From contig NZ_MWPH01000001.1 in assembly GCF_002177135.1 (NCBI RefSeq), positions 1,116,001 through 1,180,000 on the forward strand: a stretch of 64,000 bases of DNA, in the 5' to 3' direction. The notes beneath the pieces are model-generated. The model was not told where the DNA came from, did no database searches, and saw only the letters and a list, made by a program, of their open reading frames with translations. The translations under genes and the position numbers were made by a program. The stretch is from Natronolimnobius baerhuensis. GTDB lineage: Archaea > Halobacteriota > Halobacteria > Halobacteriales > Natrialbaceae. Numbering within the stretch: the stretch's first letter is position 1; each line of letters starts with the position of its first letter. Positions 33,018 through 42,720 of this stretch are shown piece after piece.

Positions 33018-33596
33018 CTACCGGTAGTTTTTGAACAGCAACGCTCGGACGTCGTCTTTCGTCTGGACATCCTCCGTCGAGCCGTCGGGGAGAGTCACAG
33101 TGTAGCGATAATCAGCTGAGGAGGACTCTTCCCACTTGCCGTCGTGGGTCTCGAGCAGACTCATCATTTCATCAAGCATGTCATCGTCGGAGGCGCTGCC
33201 GTCGCCGTCGCTATCGTCATCGTCGCCATCATCGCTGTCATCGTCAGCAGCGTCATCGCGTCCGGTGTCGTCTGCATCGGCGTCCGTCTCAGCACTCGAG
33301 TCAGTCGCTGCGTCGTCGCCCTCGTCGAAGGAGACTGATTCGCCAGTTGTCTCCGGTTCCGGCTCGCCCGCGATTGCGGCCTCGACGGAGCCGGCAACGT
33401 CGCTGGTCGCCGAGGACGACCCCTCGCCGTCGAGGTCGATATCGATGTCCTGCTCGCTGTCGATGTTGTCGATCAAAAACTGGACCGCGTCTTGCTCTCG
33501 GACGAAGCCGTACTTGCCGACGACATCCTCGGAAATCTCCTGTCGAAGCCGCTGGATGAACGCGTACTGTTCGTCTGTAATCTCGAGGGTCTGCAT
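33018..33596 (-). CDS. conserved haloarchaeal protein with acidic linker (192 aa)
   Basis: The N-terminal 55 residues (LEITDEQYAFIQRLRQEISEDVVGKYGFVREQDAVQFLIDN) resemble a small helical or ribbon-helix-like module. A central stretch of about 85 residues is almost only Asp, Ser, Ala and Gly. A C-terminal beta domain (YRYTVTLPDGSTEDVQTKDDVRALLFKNYR) completes it. The two-ended layout suggests an adaptor with a flexible acidic spacer. Function unknown. It ends 9 bp from the kinase gene, convergently. Confidence 0.7.
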   Translation of the reverse strand: MQTLEITDEQYAFIQRLRQEISEDVVGKYGFVREQDAVQFLIDNIDSEQDIDIDLDGEGSSSATSDVAGSVEAAIAGEPEPETTGESVSFDEGDDAATDSSAETDADADDTGRDDAADDDSDDGDDDDSDGDGSASDDDMLDEMMSLLETHDGKWEESSSADYRYTVTLPDGSTEDVQTKDDVRALLFKNYR

Positions 33597-33723
33597 AGTT
33601 CACCGATGATGTGGCTGGTACAAATAGGTACGCCGTCGGTCTGGGCGTCTGCTGGCCCGCCACCCAAACGTCGACATCGCCGCGAGCGGGATTCTTAAGG
33701 ATCAATAGGGCAAACAACGCCCC

Positions 33724-34290
33724 ATGGCACTACTTGAATCCGACACGCAACTCGAGGCCGGAGATGCCGCGCCCGCGTTCGAACTCGAGGGTGCAGACGG
33801 CAAGACGTACACTCTCGAGTCCTTTGCCGACAACGACGCGTTGCTCGTCGTGTTTACGTGCAATCACTGCCCCTACGCACAGGCGAAGTTCGACCTCCTC
33901 AACGAAATCGCAGCGGAGTACGACGACGTTGCCGTCGTCGGCATCAACCCGAACGACGCCGAGGAGTACCCCGAAGACTCACTCGAGTCGATGGCGGAGT
34001 TCGTCGAGGACGGCACAGTACAGTACGACGCCTATCTGCGTGATGACACCCAGGAAGTCGCTCAGGCCTACGGTGCAGTCTGTACACCGGATCCGTTCCT
34101 CTTCGAGCGCGCTGACGACGAGGCGTTCGAACTAGCCTATCAGGGCCGTCTCGATGACGCCCTGAATCCGGACGACGACCCCTCCCGCTATCACGTTCGC
34201 GAAGCCATCGATGCGATTCTCGCCGGCGAGAGTGTCGACCTCGAGTGGCAGCCGTCCCAAGGCTGTTCGATCAAGTGGATCGACGAGTAA
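33724..34290 (+). CDS. thioredoxin-fold AhpC/TSA-Redoxin family protein
   Basis: The 188-residue protein has the peroxiredoxin/TlpA-like opening AGDAAPAFELEGADGKTYTLESF and the active-site strand VVFTCNHCPYAQAKF with a CNHC pair. VVGINPNDAEEYPEDS and a cis-Pro-region TPDPFLFE follow. The family is cytoplasmic here (no signal). It probably reduces disulfides or peroxides; the exact partner is unknown. Its start is about 127 bp from the divergent 33018 gene. Confidence 0.85.
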   Translation: MALLESDTQLEAGDAAPAFELEGADGKTYTLESFADNDALLVVFTCNHCPYAQAKFDLLNEIAAEYDDVAVVGINPNDAEEYPEDSLESMAEFVEDGTVQYDAYLRDDTQEVAQAYGAVCTPDPFLFERADDEAFELAYQGRLDDALNPDDDPSRYHVREAIDAILAGESVDLEWQPSQGCSIKWIDE

Positions 34291-34307
34291 TTGTCATCTG
34301 CTGTCTG

Positions 34308-34322
34308 ACCGTCTCGGACGGT
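34308..34322. terminator. short hairpin after the thioredoxin-like gene
   Basis: ACCGTC-TCG-GACGGT is a perfect 6-bp stem 18 bases past the stop codon. No T-tract follows, so a terminator role is tentative. The rest of the 276-bp gap to the blue-copper gene holds no supportable gene. Confidence 0.3.
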
Positions 34323-34566
34323 TGAACACGGCGGCAGTGCACACAAGCGGGCTGGGCGGCTAGGCGCAGTCCCGTTGTGTTCCGTAGTGAGTATCCGATT
34401 TGTGACGGTCTGCTCCGACAGGAAGCGATTTCAGAGCGACAAGACACGTTCGCCGCGACCGACCTTCAAATAGTTTTATCCGGCAGTATGAGAGAGGCTG
34501 CGACTGAACTACTCGAAGAATCGGTGGAGTACACCTGATTGATGCCAGAAACTAGCGCAAAACGAC

Positions 34567-35043
34567 TTACTGGACGTCGATGTCGCCGGCCATCGACCCT
34601 TCGTGTGGGTCACAGACGTACTCGGCCATGTCGGAGCTGGCTTCGAACTCGAGCCACTGGTCGTCGTCGGGGTCGCTGACTTCGTCGGTCTCGAGGTCGT
34701 CGACGACGTCGCCGTTGTCGTCGCGGATCTCGATGTTGTGGTCCTGTCCGTCGCCTTCGGACCAGCCGAGTTCGTAGCTCTCGCCCTCCTCGAGGACGAG
34801 CGTTGGGTTGGTCTCGCCAGCGATGGCGTCGGGGGCAATAGCTTCCCAGCCAGCCGTCTGGCCGTCGAGTTCGATTTCCGTGCCTGGCTCGAGTGCCTCG
34901 GCCTCGCCGCCGTTATCCTCGCCGTTACCGTTCCCGTTTCCATTGCCGTCGTCATCGTCGCTACAACCAGCAACGAGTGTGACTGCGCCTGCGGCACCAG
35001 CAGCTTTCAGGAACGTCCGACGGTCGGTATCATGTTCGGTCAT
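34567..35043 (-). CDS. blue-copper (halocyanin/plastocyanin-like) Tat lipoprotein
   Basis: The 158-residue exported protein has the Tat motif DRRTFLK, lipobox LVAGC, then an Asp/Gly-Asn linker. A cupredoxin domain of about 100 residues follows. Type 1 copper ligands are visible as His in GQDHNIEI and Cys, His and Met in VCDPHEGSM. It is an extracellular, membrane-anchored electron carrier, probably for the respiratory chain. Two ATGs six bases apart are possible; the inner one at 35043 is used. Confidence 0.9.
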   Translation of the reverse strand: MTEHDTDRRTFLKAAGAAGAVTLVAGCSDDDDGNGNGNGNGEDNGGEAEALEPGTEIELDGQTAGWEAIAPDAIAGETNPTLVLEEGESYELGWSEGDGQDHNIEIRDDNGDVVDDLETDEVSDPDDDQWLEFEASSDMAEYVCDPHEGSMAGDIDVQ

Positions 35044-35148
35044 GGTCATCAGACTCTTTCGGGAGAAACCAGTTGAAACGACTGTCCATTCCCGAGCAGT
35101 GGGACGGGGGGCGAATATGTTCGGCTATACAAATACCAGTGTGTGGGA

Positions 35149-36237
35149 CTAGCGGACGGCCCGCCGGTACTGGACTGGCCAGGCTGACGCCTCATCGTCG
35201 GTACACTCGCCGGCAGCCCGAAGACCGAAGTACGGATCACGGAGGAACTCACGCCCAACGAGAACGAGATCCGCTCTCTCATTTTGAACGAGTGCATCGG
35301 CCTGTTCGGGTTCGGTGACGCCACCAACCGCACCGACGGCGATGTCCGTTCCATCGCGAATCGCTTCGGCCAGCGGCACCTGGAAGTTCGGTCCGCCCTC
35401 GACCTGCTGGTCCGGGTGAATCCCACCAGAGCTGACGTCGATCAGGTCGGCACCGAGTTCAGCGAGTGAGTCCGCCAGTCGCACCGACTGCTCGAGGTCC
35501 CAGGACTCGCGGCTCTCGAGCCAGTCCGTTCCCGAAATGCGGACGAACACGGGCTTCTCGTCGGGCCAAACCTCACGGACCGCAGCCGTCACCTCGCGAA
35601 CGAGTCGAGTTCGGTTCTCGAAACTGCCGCCGTACTCGTCTGTCCGGTCGTTCGTCACCGGCGAGAGGAACTCGTGGAGCAAGTAGCCGTGTGCTGCGTG
35701 GACTTCGGCGATCTCGAAGCCAGCCTCGAGCGAGCGCTCGGCGGCGTCGCGGTAGGCGTCGATCACCGCCTGAATATCGCGCTCGTCGGCCCGTTTCATT
35801 TCGGGCCGGTCGCCATCGAACGGCGGATAGGCAGCAGGAGACGGGGACAGAACCTCCCAGCCGCCCTCGTCGGGCGAAAGCGGTGTGTTTCCGTCCCAGG
35901 GCTTTCGCTTGCTCGCTTTGTGACCCGCGTGTGCGAGTTGGATCGCTGGAACCCCGCCCTGGTCGCGGATGAACTCAGTGATCGGCTCGAGTGCTGTTGC
36001 GTGTTCGTCACTCCAGATGCCGAGATCGCCGGGCGTGATCCGACCGCGCGGTTCGACGGCCGTCGCCTCGGTCATGACGATACCGGCACCACCGACGGCC
36101 CGACTCCCGAGATGGACGCGATGCCACTCTGTCGGCAGTCCATCATCCTCACAGGAGTATTGACACATCGGCGAGACGGCGAGTCGATTCGGTAACTCGA
36201 GATCACGCAGCGACAGGTCGGAAAACAGCGCAGGCAT
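35149..36237 (-). CDS. NADH:flavin oxidoreductase, old yellow enzyme family (YqjM-like)
   Basis: This FMN enzyme of about 362 residues reduces activated C=C bonds. The opening LFSDLSLRDLELPNRLAVSPMCQYS is YqjM-like, with Cys near the flavin. IQLAHAGHKAS and the substrate-binding HAAHGYLLHEFLSP follow, then VRISGTDW and the phosphate-binding VGAVGGVTEPEQAD and ADLVLVGREFLRDPYF. The ATG at 36237 is chosen over GTG at 36243. It is a stand-alone gene, divergent from btpA-like. Confidence 0.92.
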   Translation of the reverse strand: MPALFSDLSLRDLELPNRLAVSPMCQYSCEDDGLPTEWHRVHLGSRAVGGAGIVMTEATAVEPRGRITPGDLGIWSDEHATALEPITEFIRDQGGVPAIQLAHAGHKASKRKPWDGNTPLSPDEGGWEVLSPSPAAYPPFDGDRPEMKRADERDIQAVIDAYRDAAERSLEAGFEIAEVHAAHGYLLHEFLSPVTNDRTDEYGGSFENRTRLVREVTAAVREVWPDEKPVFVRISGTDWLESRESWDLEQSVRLADSLAELGADLIDVSSGGIHPDQQVEGGPNFQVPLAEAIRDGTDIAVGAVGGVTEPEQADALVQNERADLVLVGREFLRDPYFGLRAAGECTDDEASAWPVQYRRAVR

Positions 36238-36374
36238 AGTCACTCGTGTGTAGCCACGGACGTCGCAAAACGCCCGCGGACGGCGACGGCTTTGCCGGCT
36301 TGAGTCACGGTGGCGCGTCTCTCACCCGCCAGCGAATCCGCTATGGCTTACCCGCTCGAGGAGTCACCTCAGGT

Positions 36375-37202
36375 ATGCCCGCGATCACACCGCTTCGAGC
36401 GCGCGTCGAGTCGACCGCGCCCGTCTTCGGCATGATTCACCTGCCGGCCCTGCCCGGCGCACCCGCGTTCAACGGCGACCGAACCGCCATCCGAGAGCGT
36501 GCACTCACAGACGCCCGCCGACTCGAGGCTGGCGGCGTCGACGCAGTGATCCTCGAGAACTTCGGCGACGCACCCTTTTATCCCGAGTCGGTTCCGGCAC
36601 ACGTCGTCGCGGAGATGACCACGGTCGCAGCGGCTGTGGCAGACACTGTCGACGTTCCACTGGGGCTTAACGTGCTCCGAAACGACGCCGCAGCCGCGCT
36701 GTCGGTCGCCGCCGCAGTCGGGGCAGACTGCATCCGCGTCAACGTCCACGTCGGCACCGCCGCGACCGACCAGGGCATTCTCGAGGGCCGGGCTCACGAG
36801 ACCCTGCGACTGCGTGAGCGACTCGCCGCCGACGTTGCGATTCTCGCGGACGTCCATGTCAAACACGCCACCCCGATTGGTGAGACGAGCCTCGAGCACG
36901 CAGCCCTCGAAACCGTCGACCGCGGCCGCGCCGACGGCGTTATCGTCTCGGGACCAGGGACAGGAGAGGAAACGCCGCTCGACGACCTCGAGCGCGTCGC
37001 CAGCGCACTCGAGGACGCCCCTGTCCTCGTCGGCAGCGGCGTCACGCCCGACACCGTCGGCGACTGTCTCGAGGCAGGCGCAGACGGCGTGATCGTTGGC
37101 ACCGCGCTCAAAGACGGCGGCGAGACGACGAACCCGGTCTCACAGGAGCGTGTCGACGCAGTCGTAACGGCTGCTCGAGAGAGCGACTCGAGCAGTGACT
37201 GA
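36375..37202 (+). CDS. BtpA/SgcQ family TIM-barrel protein
   Basis: The 275-residue protein starts GMIHLPALPGAP and has VDAVILENFGDAPFYPE, LGLNVLRNDAAAALSVAAAVGADCIRVNVHVG and GVIVSGPGTGEETPLDDLERV. These are the landmarks of the BtpA family. BtpA is needed for photosystem I accumulation in cyanobacteria; archaeal members have no proven activity, although the barrel resembles sugar or nucleoside metabolism enzymes. It converges on the TctA-like gene. Confidence 0.88.
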   Translation: MPAITPLRARVESTAPVFGMIHLPALPGAPAFNGDRTAIRERALTDARRLEAGGVDAVILENFGDAPFYPESVPAHVVAEMTTVAAAVADTVDVPLGLNVLRNDAAAALSVAAAVGADCIRVNVHVGTAATDQGILEGRAHETLRLRERLAADVAILADVHVKHATPIGETSLEHAALETVDRGRADGVIVSGPGTGEETPLDDLERVASALEDAPVLVGSGVTPDTVGDCLEAGADGVIVGTALKDGGETTNPVSQERVDAVVTAARESDSSSD

Positions 37203-37208
37203 GTTGAT

Positions 37209-38450
37209 TCAGACGCCGAGCATCAACGGGCCGATCAGCACACCCATTAGATGCACGCGGCGTGCGCGCAATCGAACCGGAACCATGCCAATTGCGGCTG
37301 CGACGGCGAAGATTGCGATCCCGATGACGCCGGTGAACAGATACGAAAGGATACACAACAGTGTCAGGACGACAGCCGAGATTTTCCAGTAGGTGAGTTG
37401 CCCCACGATCTCGAGATAGGTGTCGCCGACGACGATGACGAGGACAAACCCGAGCACGCCGGCAACGAGGACAGTTCCGATCAGAATCGGCAACTCGAGG
37501 GGTGCGTTGGCGTTTTCGAAGGCGACCATTACGCCGGTTCGGGGCTGGCCGATAGCGACGAGTGCGAACAGGGCAAAAATCATGTTCGACGTATCAACGC
37601 CACTGGTTGCGACAATGTAGCCACGATCACCAGCGCCGCCGGGGACGAATACGAGGACAACGACGGCGGCAATCGCAGCGGAAATACCGGGAATGTAGCC
37701 GACGACGGCACCAGCGAGCGCGCCAGCAACGGCAGTCAGCCCGACGAGTCGACTGGAAATCTCGAGTGTCTCCTCATCCTGTCGTGGAATGCCACTCCCG
37801 AAGATGGCGTCGATCAACACGGGTGCGCCAAAGAGACCGGCAAACAGCGGGGCAAGCGTTCCACCAGCCGTCAGCGGTGCTTCCGGTGAGAGATCAAGGG
37901 TGAGCGCTCCGAGACCGGCAGCCAGCGAAAACGAGAGCATCGCAGCCGCCTTCGTTCGCCACGTTCGCTCCGAGGCGACGAGCGCAACGACGACCATCGC
38001 CAGCACGAGCGAGAGGTTATCCCGTATCGTCGGATACACCGCCGTCACCGCCTCGGTCACTGGAATCGCAAGCGGCACTGCTGCGAGCACGGCCAGCAGG
38101 CTCCCAAGCGCCGACAGCCGAATCGCCTCGTAGCCCCGGCCCTCGAGTACCATCCGATGACCGGGCAATGCAGTCACTGCCATCTCAGCATCGGGGACAC
38201 CAAGCGCCATCGCGGGAACGGCGTTCAGAAAGGTGTGGACGACACCAGCCGCAAGCATCGCACAGCCGACGAACAGCGGCGAGCCGGGAACTGCAGGTGC
38301 GAAGCCGGCCAGCAACAGTGCGAAATTGTTCGCGTGCAGCCCCGGTACGAGCCCACTCAGCGTACCGAGTGTCGCCCCTGCCAGAATCCACGCCAGCAAC
38401 TGCAGCGACAGCGCCGGATCAGCAACGAACTCGAGGGGGCCGATGGCCAT
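37209..38450 (-). CDS. TctA/DUF112 family membrane transporter-like protein
   Basis: The 413-residue protein has about 10-12 hydrophobic helices. The TctA signature is seen in ATLGTLSGLVPGLHANNFALLLAG, ALGVPDAEMAVTALPGHRMVLEGRGYEA and VGYIPGISAAIAAVVV. Classical TctA works with TctB and a periplasmic TctC; neither is present here. Archaeal single-subunit members are widespread and of unknown substrate. The gene end is 6 bp from the convergent btpA-like gene. Confidence 0.85.
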   Translation of the reverse strand: MAIGPLEFVADPALSLQLLAWILAGATLGTLSGLVPGLHANNFALLLAGFAPAVPGSPLFVGCAMLAAGVVHTFLNAVPAMALGVPDAEMAVTALPGHRMVLEGRGYEAIRLSALGSLLAVLAAVPLAIPVTEAVTAVYPTIRDNLSLVLAMVVVALVASERTWRTKAAAMLSFSLAAGLGALTLDLSPEAPLTAGGTLAPLFAGLFGAPVLIDAIFGSGIPRQDEETLEISSRLVGLTAVAGALAGAVVGYIPGISAAIAAVVVLVFVPGGAGDRGYIVATSGVDTSNMIFALFALVAIGQPRTGVMVAFENANAPLELPILIGTVLVAGVLGFVLVIVVGDTYLEIVGQLTYWKISAVVLTLLCILSYLFTGVIGIAIFAVAAAIGMVPVRLRARRVHLMGVLIGPLMLGV

Positions 38451-38601
38451 CGGACGGTTTGGCCGCCTATTCGTACTTAAACCCGCGCTCGAGTGAGCAG
38501 GTGCTGGCGCTGGAATGTGCGGTGGCGGTCGCGTCGCTCGGGGAGTTGCTGCCGAAAGAAAATGTGAGTGCTAACTCGTCGCGTCTCGCGTTGAGACCGA
38601 C

Positions 38602-38949
38602 TTAGCCGAAGAGTTCGCCGAGGCCCTCGCCACCGGCTTCCTCGTCTTCGTCGTCATCGTCATCGTCGTCCGTCGTGTCAGGGACGTCGCTGGTTTCTTC
38701 GTCGTCATCGTCACCGTCGTCAGCAGCAGCGCCGCCTGCAGCGGCTGCGCCGCCTGCGGCTGCAGCAGGTGCAGCAGCGGCCTCGGACACTGCTTCCTCG
38801 ATGTCAACGTCCTCGAGGGCAGCGACGAGCGCTTTGACGCGGGATTCTTCGACGTCGACGCCAGCAGCGTCGAGCACGTCGGTGAGGTTGTCTTCGTTGA
38901 TCTCTTCGTCCGCTTCGTTCAGGATGAGTGCAGCGTAAACGTATTCCAT
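38602..38949 (-). CDS. rpl12: archaeal ribosomal protein P1/L12
   Basis: The 115-residue stalk protein has the N-terminal dimerisation helices ([22 protein letters not shown]), an Ala-rich hinge (about 60-78) and an acidic tail ending [13 protein letters not shown], the factor-binding peptide of archaeal P1. It is last in the L1-L10-L12 operon, 18 bp after the P0 gene. Confidence 0.96.
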   Translation of the reverse strand: MEYVYAALILNEADEEINEDNLTDVLDAAGVDVEESRVKALVAALEDVDIEEAVSEAAAAPAAAAGGAAAAGGAAADDGDDDDEETSDVPDTTDDDDDDDEDEEAGGEGLGELFG

Positions 38950-38967
38950 TGTTGTAGTCTGTGTTGA

Positions 38968-40011
38968 TTATCCGAACATCGCGCCGAGGCCTTCTGCGCC
39001 GTCGTCGTCGTCTTCATCGTCGTCGTCGACGTCAGCGTCGTCGGCCGCAGCATCGTCCTGGTCATCTGCCGATTCGTCATCGTCACTCTCGCCGTCGTCG
39101 GCTGCCGGCTGGGCCGGTGCCTCGACACCCTGCAGTTCCTCAGGCAGGGCCTCCTCGTCGTCGATCTGGGCCGCAAGCGCACGCAGCTGTGCGTCGGCCT
39201 TGCTGACGAGGTCTGGCATGAGTGCTTCGTCCTCGATGGCGGCCTGCAGGCCGAGGCTCTTGGCCTCGCCTGTGGCCTTCGCGATGAGCGTTGGGACCGT
39301 CGTCGCGGTTGGGAAGTTCGCATTGACTGCGAGGTTCTGTGCGCGAGCGGCGGCCGTCTGCACGTCGCTCTCGTAGGCCTCGATGTCGATATCGAGGTCT
39401 TCGGGGTCGAAGAGCACGCCCTCGGCAATGACTGCACGAAGGTCAAGCCCAACTTCCTTGGGCTCGATGCCGAGTTCGTTGAGGACGTTCGACAGGTCTG
39501 CGGAAACCTCCTCGCCGGCCTCTAAGACCGTCGAGTCTTCCATGACCTGAATCGAGCCCTCCTCGATGCGTGCGTTCGCGCCAATGCTCTGGAGTTCGCC
39601 AACGAACGGTCCGGGATCGACACCCGTGTCACCCTCAGGGATGACAATATCGTTCGGGGCGACCTCGCCCTCGTTGATCGGCGCAGGCGTTTTCGACGCC
39701 TCGAGTTCCTTGTAGAGTGCGAACGGGTTGTTGTTCGTGCCGATAATACCGACTTGGCCTTCGACCTGTTCGACGAGGTCGCCGAGGCCAGCACTCTCGA
39801 GCGCACGGACTTGTAGCGTGTTACGACTCACACGCAGTTCAGCGCTACCGTGAAGGTCACGGCGCATGTCCTGAAGCTGCTTGCTTGGAATGCCGGCGAT
39901 GCCGACGATGCCGACGCTCTCGTAGCTGTCGATCAGCGCTTTGAGGTCGTCGACTTCTGCTTGCTTCCACTGGGGAAGGTTTTCGGTTTTGCGTTCAGCC
40001 TGTGCGCTCAT
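38968..40011 (-). CDS. rpl10: archaeal ribosomal protein P0/L10
   Basis: The 347-residue stalk base protein anchors P1 dimers on 23S rRNA. The rRNA-binding part ([42 protein letters not shown]) is followed by an insertion domain and P1-binding helices. The acidic tail of about 60 residues ends EGLGAMFG, matching the P1 tail. It lies one base after the L1 stop region and is transcribed with L1 and L12. Confidence 0.96.
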   Translation of the reverse strand: MSAQAERKTENLPQWKQAEVDDLKALIDSYESVGIVGIAGIPSKQLQDMRRDLHGSAELRVSRNTLQVRALESAGLGDLVEQVEGQVGIIGTNNNPFALYKELEASKTPAPINEGEVAPNDIVIPEGDTGVDPGPFVGELQSIGANARIEEGSIQVMEDSTVLEAGEEVSADLSNVLNELGIEPKEVGLDLRAVIAEGVLFDPEDLDIDIEAYESDVQTAAARAQNLAVNANFPTATTVPTLIAKATGEAKSLGLQAAIEDEALMPDLVSKADAQLRALAAQIDDEEALPEELQGVEAPAQPAADDGESDDDESADDQDDAAADDADVDDDDEDDDDGAEGLGAMFG

Positions 40012-40012
40012 C

Positions 40013-40645
40013 TTAGGCCACCTCCACGGATGGGCCCATCGTCGTCTTTACAAAGACGGCATCGATGTTCTGGGGGCCCTTCTCGAGGTCAGCGTGCAGG
40101 CGACGCAGGATGACGTCGATGTTGTCAGCGACGTCTTCGGACTCCATTGCCTCGGAGCCGACGAGCGTGTGGAACGTTCGTCGGTCACCGGAGCGAAGCT
40201 GCACGGTATTTTTGAGTCGGTTGACGGTCTCGACGACGTCGTCGTCGGGCGAGAGCGGGTCCGGCATTTTCCCGCGGGGACCGAGAATGGTACCCAGATG
40301 CCGGGCGATATCTTGCATCATCGCCTCTTCGGCGATGAAGAAGTCCGTCTCGTCAGCCATATCTTTGGCTTCGTCATCGTCCAGATCGGCCACATCACTG
40401 ACAGAAAGCACGTCGTCCGCAGCGTCTTCGGCGCGGACGGCCGTTTCTCCTTCAGCAATGACGACAATAATCGTTTCCTGGCCGGTTCCGGACGGCAGGA
40501 CGATAGACTCGTCAACACGGTTCGACGGTTCGTTCAGGTCAAGGTCGCGCAGATTAATCGCAAGGTCCACCGTCTCGGTAAAGTTCCGGTCGGGTGACTC
40601 CTCGAGTGCGCGAGCCACAGCGGTTTGAATATCCGTATCTGCCAT
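40013..40645 (-). CDS. rpl1: ribosomal protein L1
   Basis: The 210-residue protein binds the L1 stalk of 23S rRNA. Landmarks are [27 protein letters not shown] at the N-terminus, [28 protein letters not shown] in the middle and a [14 protein letters not shown]-type end. In archaea L1 also binds its own mRNA leader to repress translation. A strong GGAGGTG lies before the ATG, next to a leader hairpin. It is the first gene of the L1-L10-L12 unit. Confidence 0.96.
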   Translation of the reverse strand: MADTDIQTAVARALEESPDRNFTETVDLAINLRDLDLNEPSNRVDESIVLPSGTGQETIIVVIAEGETAVRAEDAADDVLSVSDVADLDDDEAKDMADETDFFIAEEAMMQDIARHLGTILGPRGKMPDPLSPDDDVVETVNRLKNTVQLRSGDRRTFHTLVGSEAMESEDVADNIDVILRRLHADLEKGPQNIDAVFVKTTMGPSVEVA

Positions 40646-40654
40646 CGTTCACCT

Positions 40655-40681
40655 CCGTAGTACGCAGGGTTGCTCCTACGG
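40655..40681 (-). promoter_or_regulatory. leader hairpin before L1, candidate autoregulatory site
   Basis: In the L1 mRNA leader CCGTAG and CTACGG pair in a 6-bp stem with a 15-base loop. The stem directly abuts the GGAGGTG ribosome-binding site. A second hairpin ACAGGC-GTA-GCCTGT (40691-40705) lies upstream. Autogenous control by L1 is established for archaeal L1 operons; whether this stem mimics the rRNA site was not tested. Confidence 0.4.
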
Positions 40682-40858
40682 GTCAGTGAAACAGGCTACG
40701 CCTGTCTCCTTTGAACGAAGCGCCATGGCAAACTTAAACCCGTCGAACTGACAGTCCCAGCGCTCGAGCCTCGAGCGAACGGGAATCGAACACATGACAC
40801 ATGGACCAATAATATTTCAATACCATCGAAACTAATATTATAGCACCGGTTGTACGAG

Positions 40859-41458
40859 ATGCGTATGTGGGCTGTGGAGGTACTAGCTACTGGGGGAGAA
40901 TCGACGTATCTGGTCGCGTCCAGCGGTGGACTGGACGCCTACCGAGCACTGGCCCCGCCCATACGCGCGGGCGGACAGTTTCTTGGAACGCTCGTCATTG
41001 CGCTTGTCGTACTAGGCCTGTTACAGGAATCCGGCCCACGGTCGGTCCGAACTGTCCGCCGGAGTCCGATCATTTCCTGCTGTATCGGGCTGCCGGGTGC
41101 ACTGGTCATTGCCGGCCTCGCTCAAACAGGCTCCCTACTGCTGGGTTCAAGTCTCGGGATTTTCTTCGGAATCCCGTTCGTCATCTTCGGCCTGACAGTC
41201 CTGCCACTTCTGACCACGATAGGGGTTGTCGCAATCGGCCAGACGATCACGACTCGAGTCGGTCGAGACGGACTGGGAGCCGGCGTTCTCGCTGGAAGCG
41301 CACTCGCGGGACTTGCGGGCCTCTCACTGGGTGCGACACTCGTCCTCGCCAGCCTCGCGGCAATACTCGGCGTCGGGGCCGGGGCTCGCGTCCTGTTCGC
41401 CGCAGGTGGATCGACACAGCCAGAAGAGCGCACCGTCCCACCAGCGAACAAGATCTGA
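40859..41458 (+). CDS. membrane protein of unknown function (about 199 aa)
   Basis: Four hydrophobic segments are visible (about residues 35-55, 70-92, 98-125 and 138-190), with Gly/Ala-rich helices and the IFFGIPFVIFGLTVLPLLTTIG segment. There is no signal peptide and the C-terminus is polar (TQPEERTVPPANKI). Three in-frame starts occur within 15 bases; ATG 40859 is used. It is first in a plus-strand group pointing away from the L1 operon, with an AT-rich shared promoter (40800-40850). Function unknown. Confidence 0.7.
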   Translation: MRMWAVEVLATGGESTYLVASSGGLDAYRALAPPIRAGGQFLGTLVIALVVLGLLQESGPRSVRTVRRSPIISCCIGLPGALVIAGLAQTGSLLLGSSLGIFFGIPFVIFGLTVLPLLTTIGVVAIGQTITTRVGRDGLGAGVLAGSALAGLAGLSLGATLVLASLAAILGVGAGARVLFAAGGSTQPEERTVPPANKI

Positions 41459-41534
41459 CGCGACGCCACACACTGGCGACTCGAGGCCGTTCCGTCCCAA
41501 ACTGTTTCTCACTCGAGGTCGACAGAACTCGTAG

Positions 41535-41936
41535 ATGCGCGTTGCGACCGAGAACTTGCAGGGAGCGTGGTCGTCGCTTTCGCCGCTCCACTGGCTCGGA
41601 ATCGCCCTCGCAGCCGTCACTGCGCTTGTCCATCTCGTGTTGGGTGTTGACTTTCTTCCACACTGGATGGGCATCGCGTTTCTCGTCGCAACCGCTGGAT
41701 TTCTCCTTGGAATCGCCCTCGTTGTCTTCGACATCCACCGGCGACTCGTCTACCTCGCCGGTATCCCTTTTACCGCCACCCAACTCATCCTCTGGTACGA
41801 TCTCAATCGACCGACCGCAGTCGGCGATCTCTCGGCCCTCGAGGTCATCGACAAAGTTACACAGGCGCTCTTGCTCGCCGTGTTGATCGCACTGTATCGA
41901 CGCGAACGGCCACCGCGTGAGACGAGCAATGAGTGA
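41535..41936 (+). CDS. DUF7475-like small membrane protein
   Basis: The 133-residue protein has four transmembrane helices (LHWLGIALAAVTALVHLVLG, WMGIAFLVATAGFLLGIALVVF, LVYLAGIPFTATQLILWY, VIDKVTQALLLAVLIALY) and short polar ends. The pattern matches a small haloarchaeal membrane family. Its last 8 bases overlap the start of the CDP-alcohol phosphatidyltransferase gene, so the two are translationally coupled and may act together in the membrane. Confidence 0.75.
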   Translation: MRVATENLQGAWSSLSPLHWLGIALAAVTALVHLVLGVDFLPHWMGIAFLVATAGFLLGIALVVFDIHRRLVYLAGIPFTATQLILWYDLNRPTAVGDLSALEVIDKVTQALLLAVLIALYRRERPPRETSNE

Positions 41937-42720
41937 GACGACACTCGAGGACGAGTCGGGAACGCAACCACACCTTCTCCCGCTGTGGGGCCGTGTGACA
42001 CTTGGCCTCTGGCTCAGCGCTGCAGCGCTCGTTCTCAGCCTCGCGTTTGGACTCGCGCTCGAGGATGGCGGGACAGCTGTGATTTCATCCGTCTGGTTCC
42101 TCGCGCTCGTCGGGTTTGTTCTGGTCCTTGAGTCAGGCATCTTCGTTCGGATCGTCTCGGAGACGCGCCGTAGCGCCGGTTCAGAGCCAGTTACACTCGC
42201 GACGTGGGTGACTGTCACACGAGGGGCAGCAAGTGCGGTGCTCGCTGGATTCATCGTCGTTCCGCGGCCGGATGGAGTGCTCGTCTGGGCACCTGCAATA
42301 CTGTTCGCTGCGGGGGCCGCACTCGACGCCGTCGATGGGCTGCTCGCCCGCCGAACTGAGACGACGACGGCGCTCGGCGCTCGAGTCGACGTGGAAACGG
42401 ACGCCCTGATCGTGCTCATCGGGACGCTTGTCGCCATCGCAGCCGATACCGTCCCGCTGGCGTTTCTCGCGGTCGGCCTAGCACGCTACCTGTTCATCTT
42501 TGGCTGCTGGTGGCGACGGCGACGCGGCCGTCCCGTCCTCGAGTTACCAGAGAGTCGACTCCGTCGCCCACTGGGTGCACTCGCGATGGGCACGATCTGG
42601 CTCGCCCTGTTACCGCCTGTCGATCCCGCGCTCTCGCGGACGGTGGCATTCCTCGTCCTAGTCCCGTTCGTCCTCAACTTCACTCGAGACTGGATCGCTG
42701 TCGCAGGCTATCGCCGCTGA
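41929..42720 (+). CDS. CDP-alcohol phosphatidyltransferase family protein
   Basis: The 263-residue integral membrane enzyme is of the class that displaces CMP from a CDP-activated lipid or alcohol. The complete motif DxxDGxxAR(x8)GxxxDxxxD is at residues 133-158 (DAVDGLLAR ... GARVDVETD). About seven hydrophobic helices are present, two of them before the motif, which is more N-terminal membrane sequence than in minimal family members. The substrate is unknown; CDP-archaeol or a CDP-linked polyol are options. It is the second gene of the divergent cluster. Confidence 0.88.
   Translation: MSETTLEDESGTQPHLLPLWGRVTLGLWLSAAALVLSLAFGLALEDGGTAVISSVWFLALVGFVLVLESGIFVRIVSETRRSAGSEPVTLATWVTVTRGAASAVLAGFIVVPRPDGVLVWAPAILFAAGAALDAVDGLLARRTETTTALGARVDVETDALIVLIGTLVAIAADTVPLAFLAVGLARYLFIFGCWWRRRRGRPVLELPESRLRRPLGALAMGTIWLALLPPVDPALSRTVAFLVLVPFVLNFTRDWIAVAGYRR

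Noticed and set aside
34488-34538. 16-codon frame before the blue-copper region with a TATA-like TTTTATC upstream
   Set aside because: It is too short and has no coupling to a following gene on the same strand.
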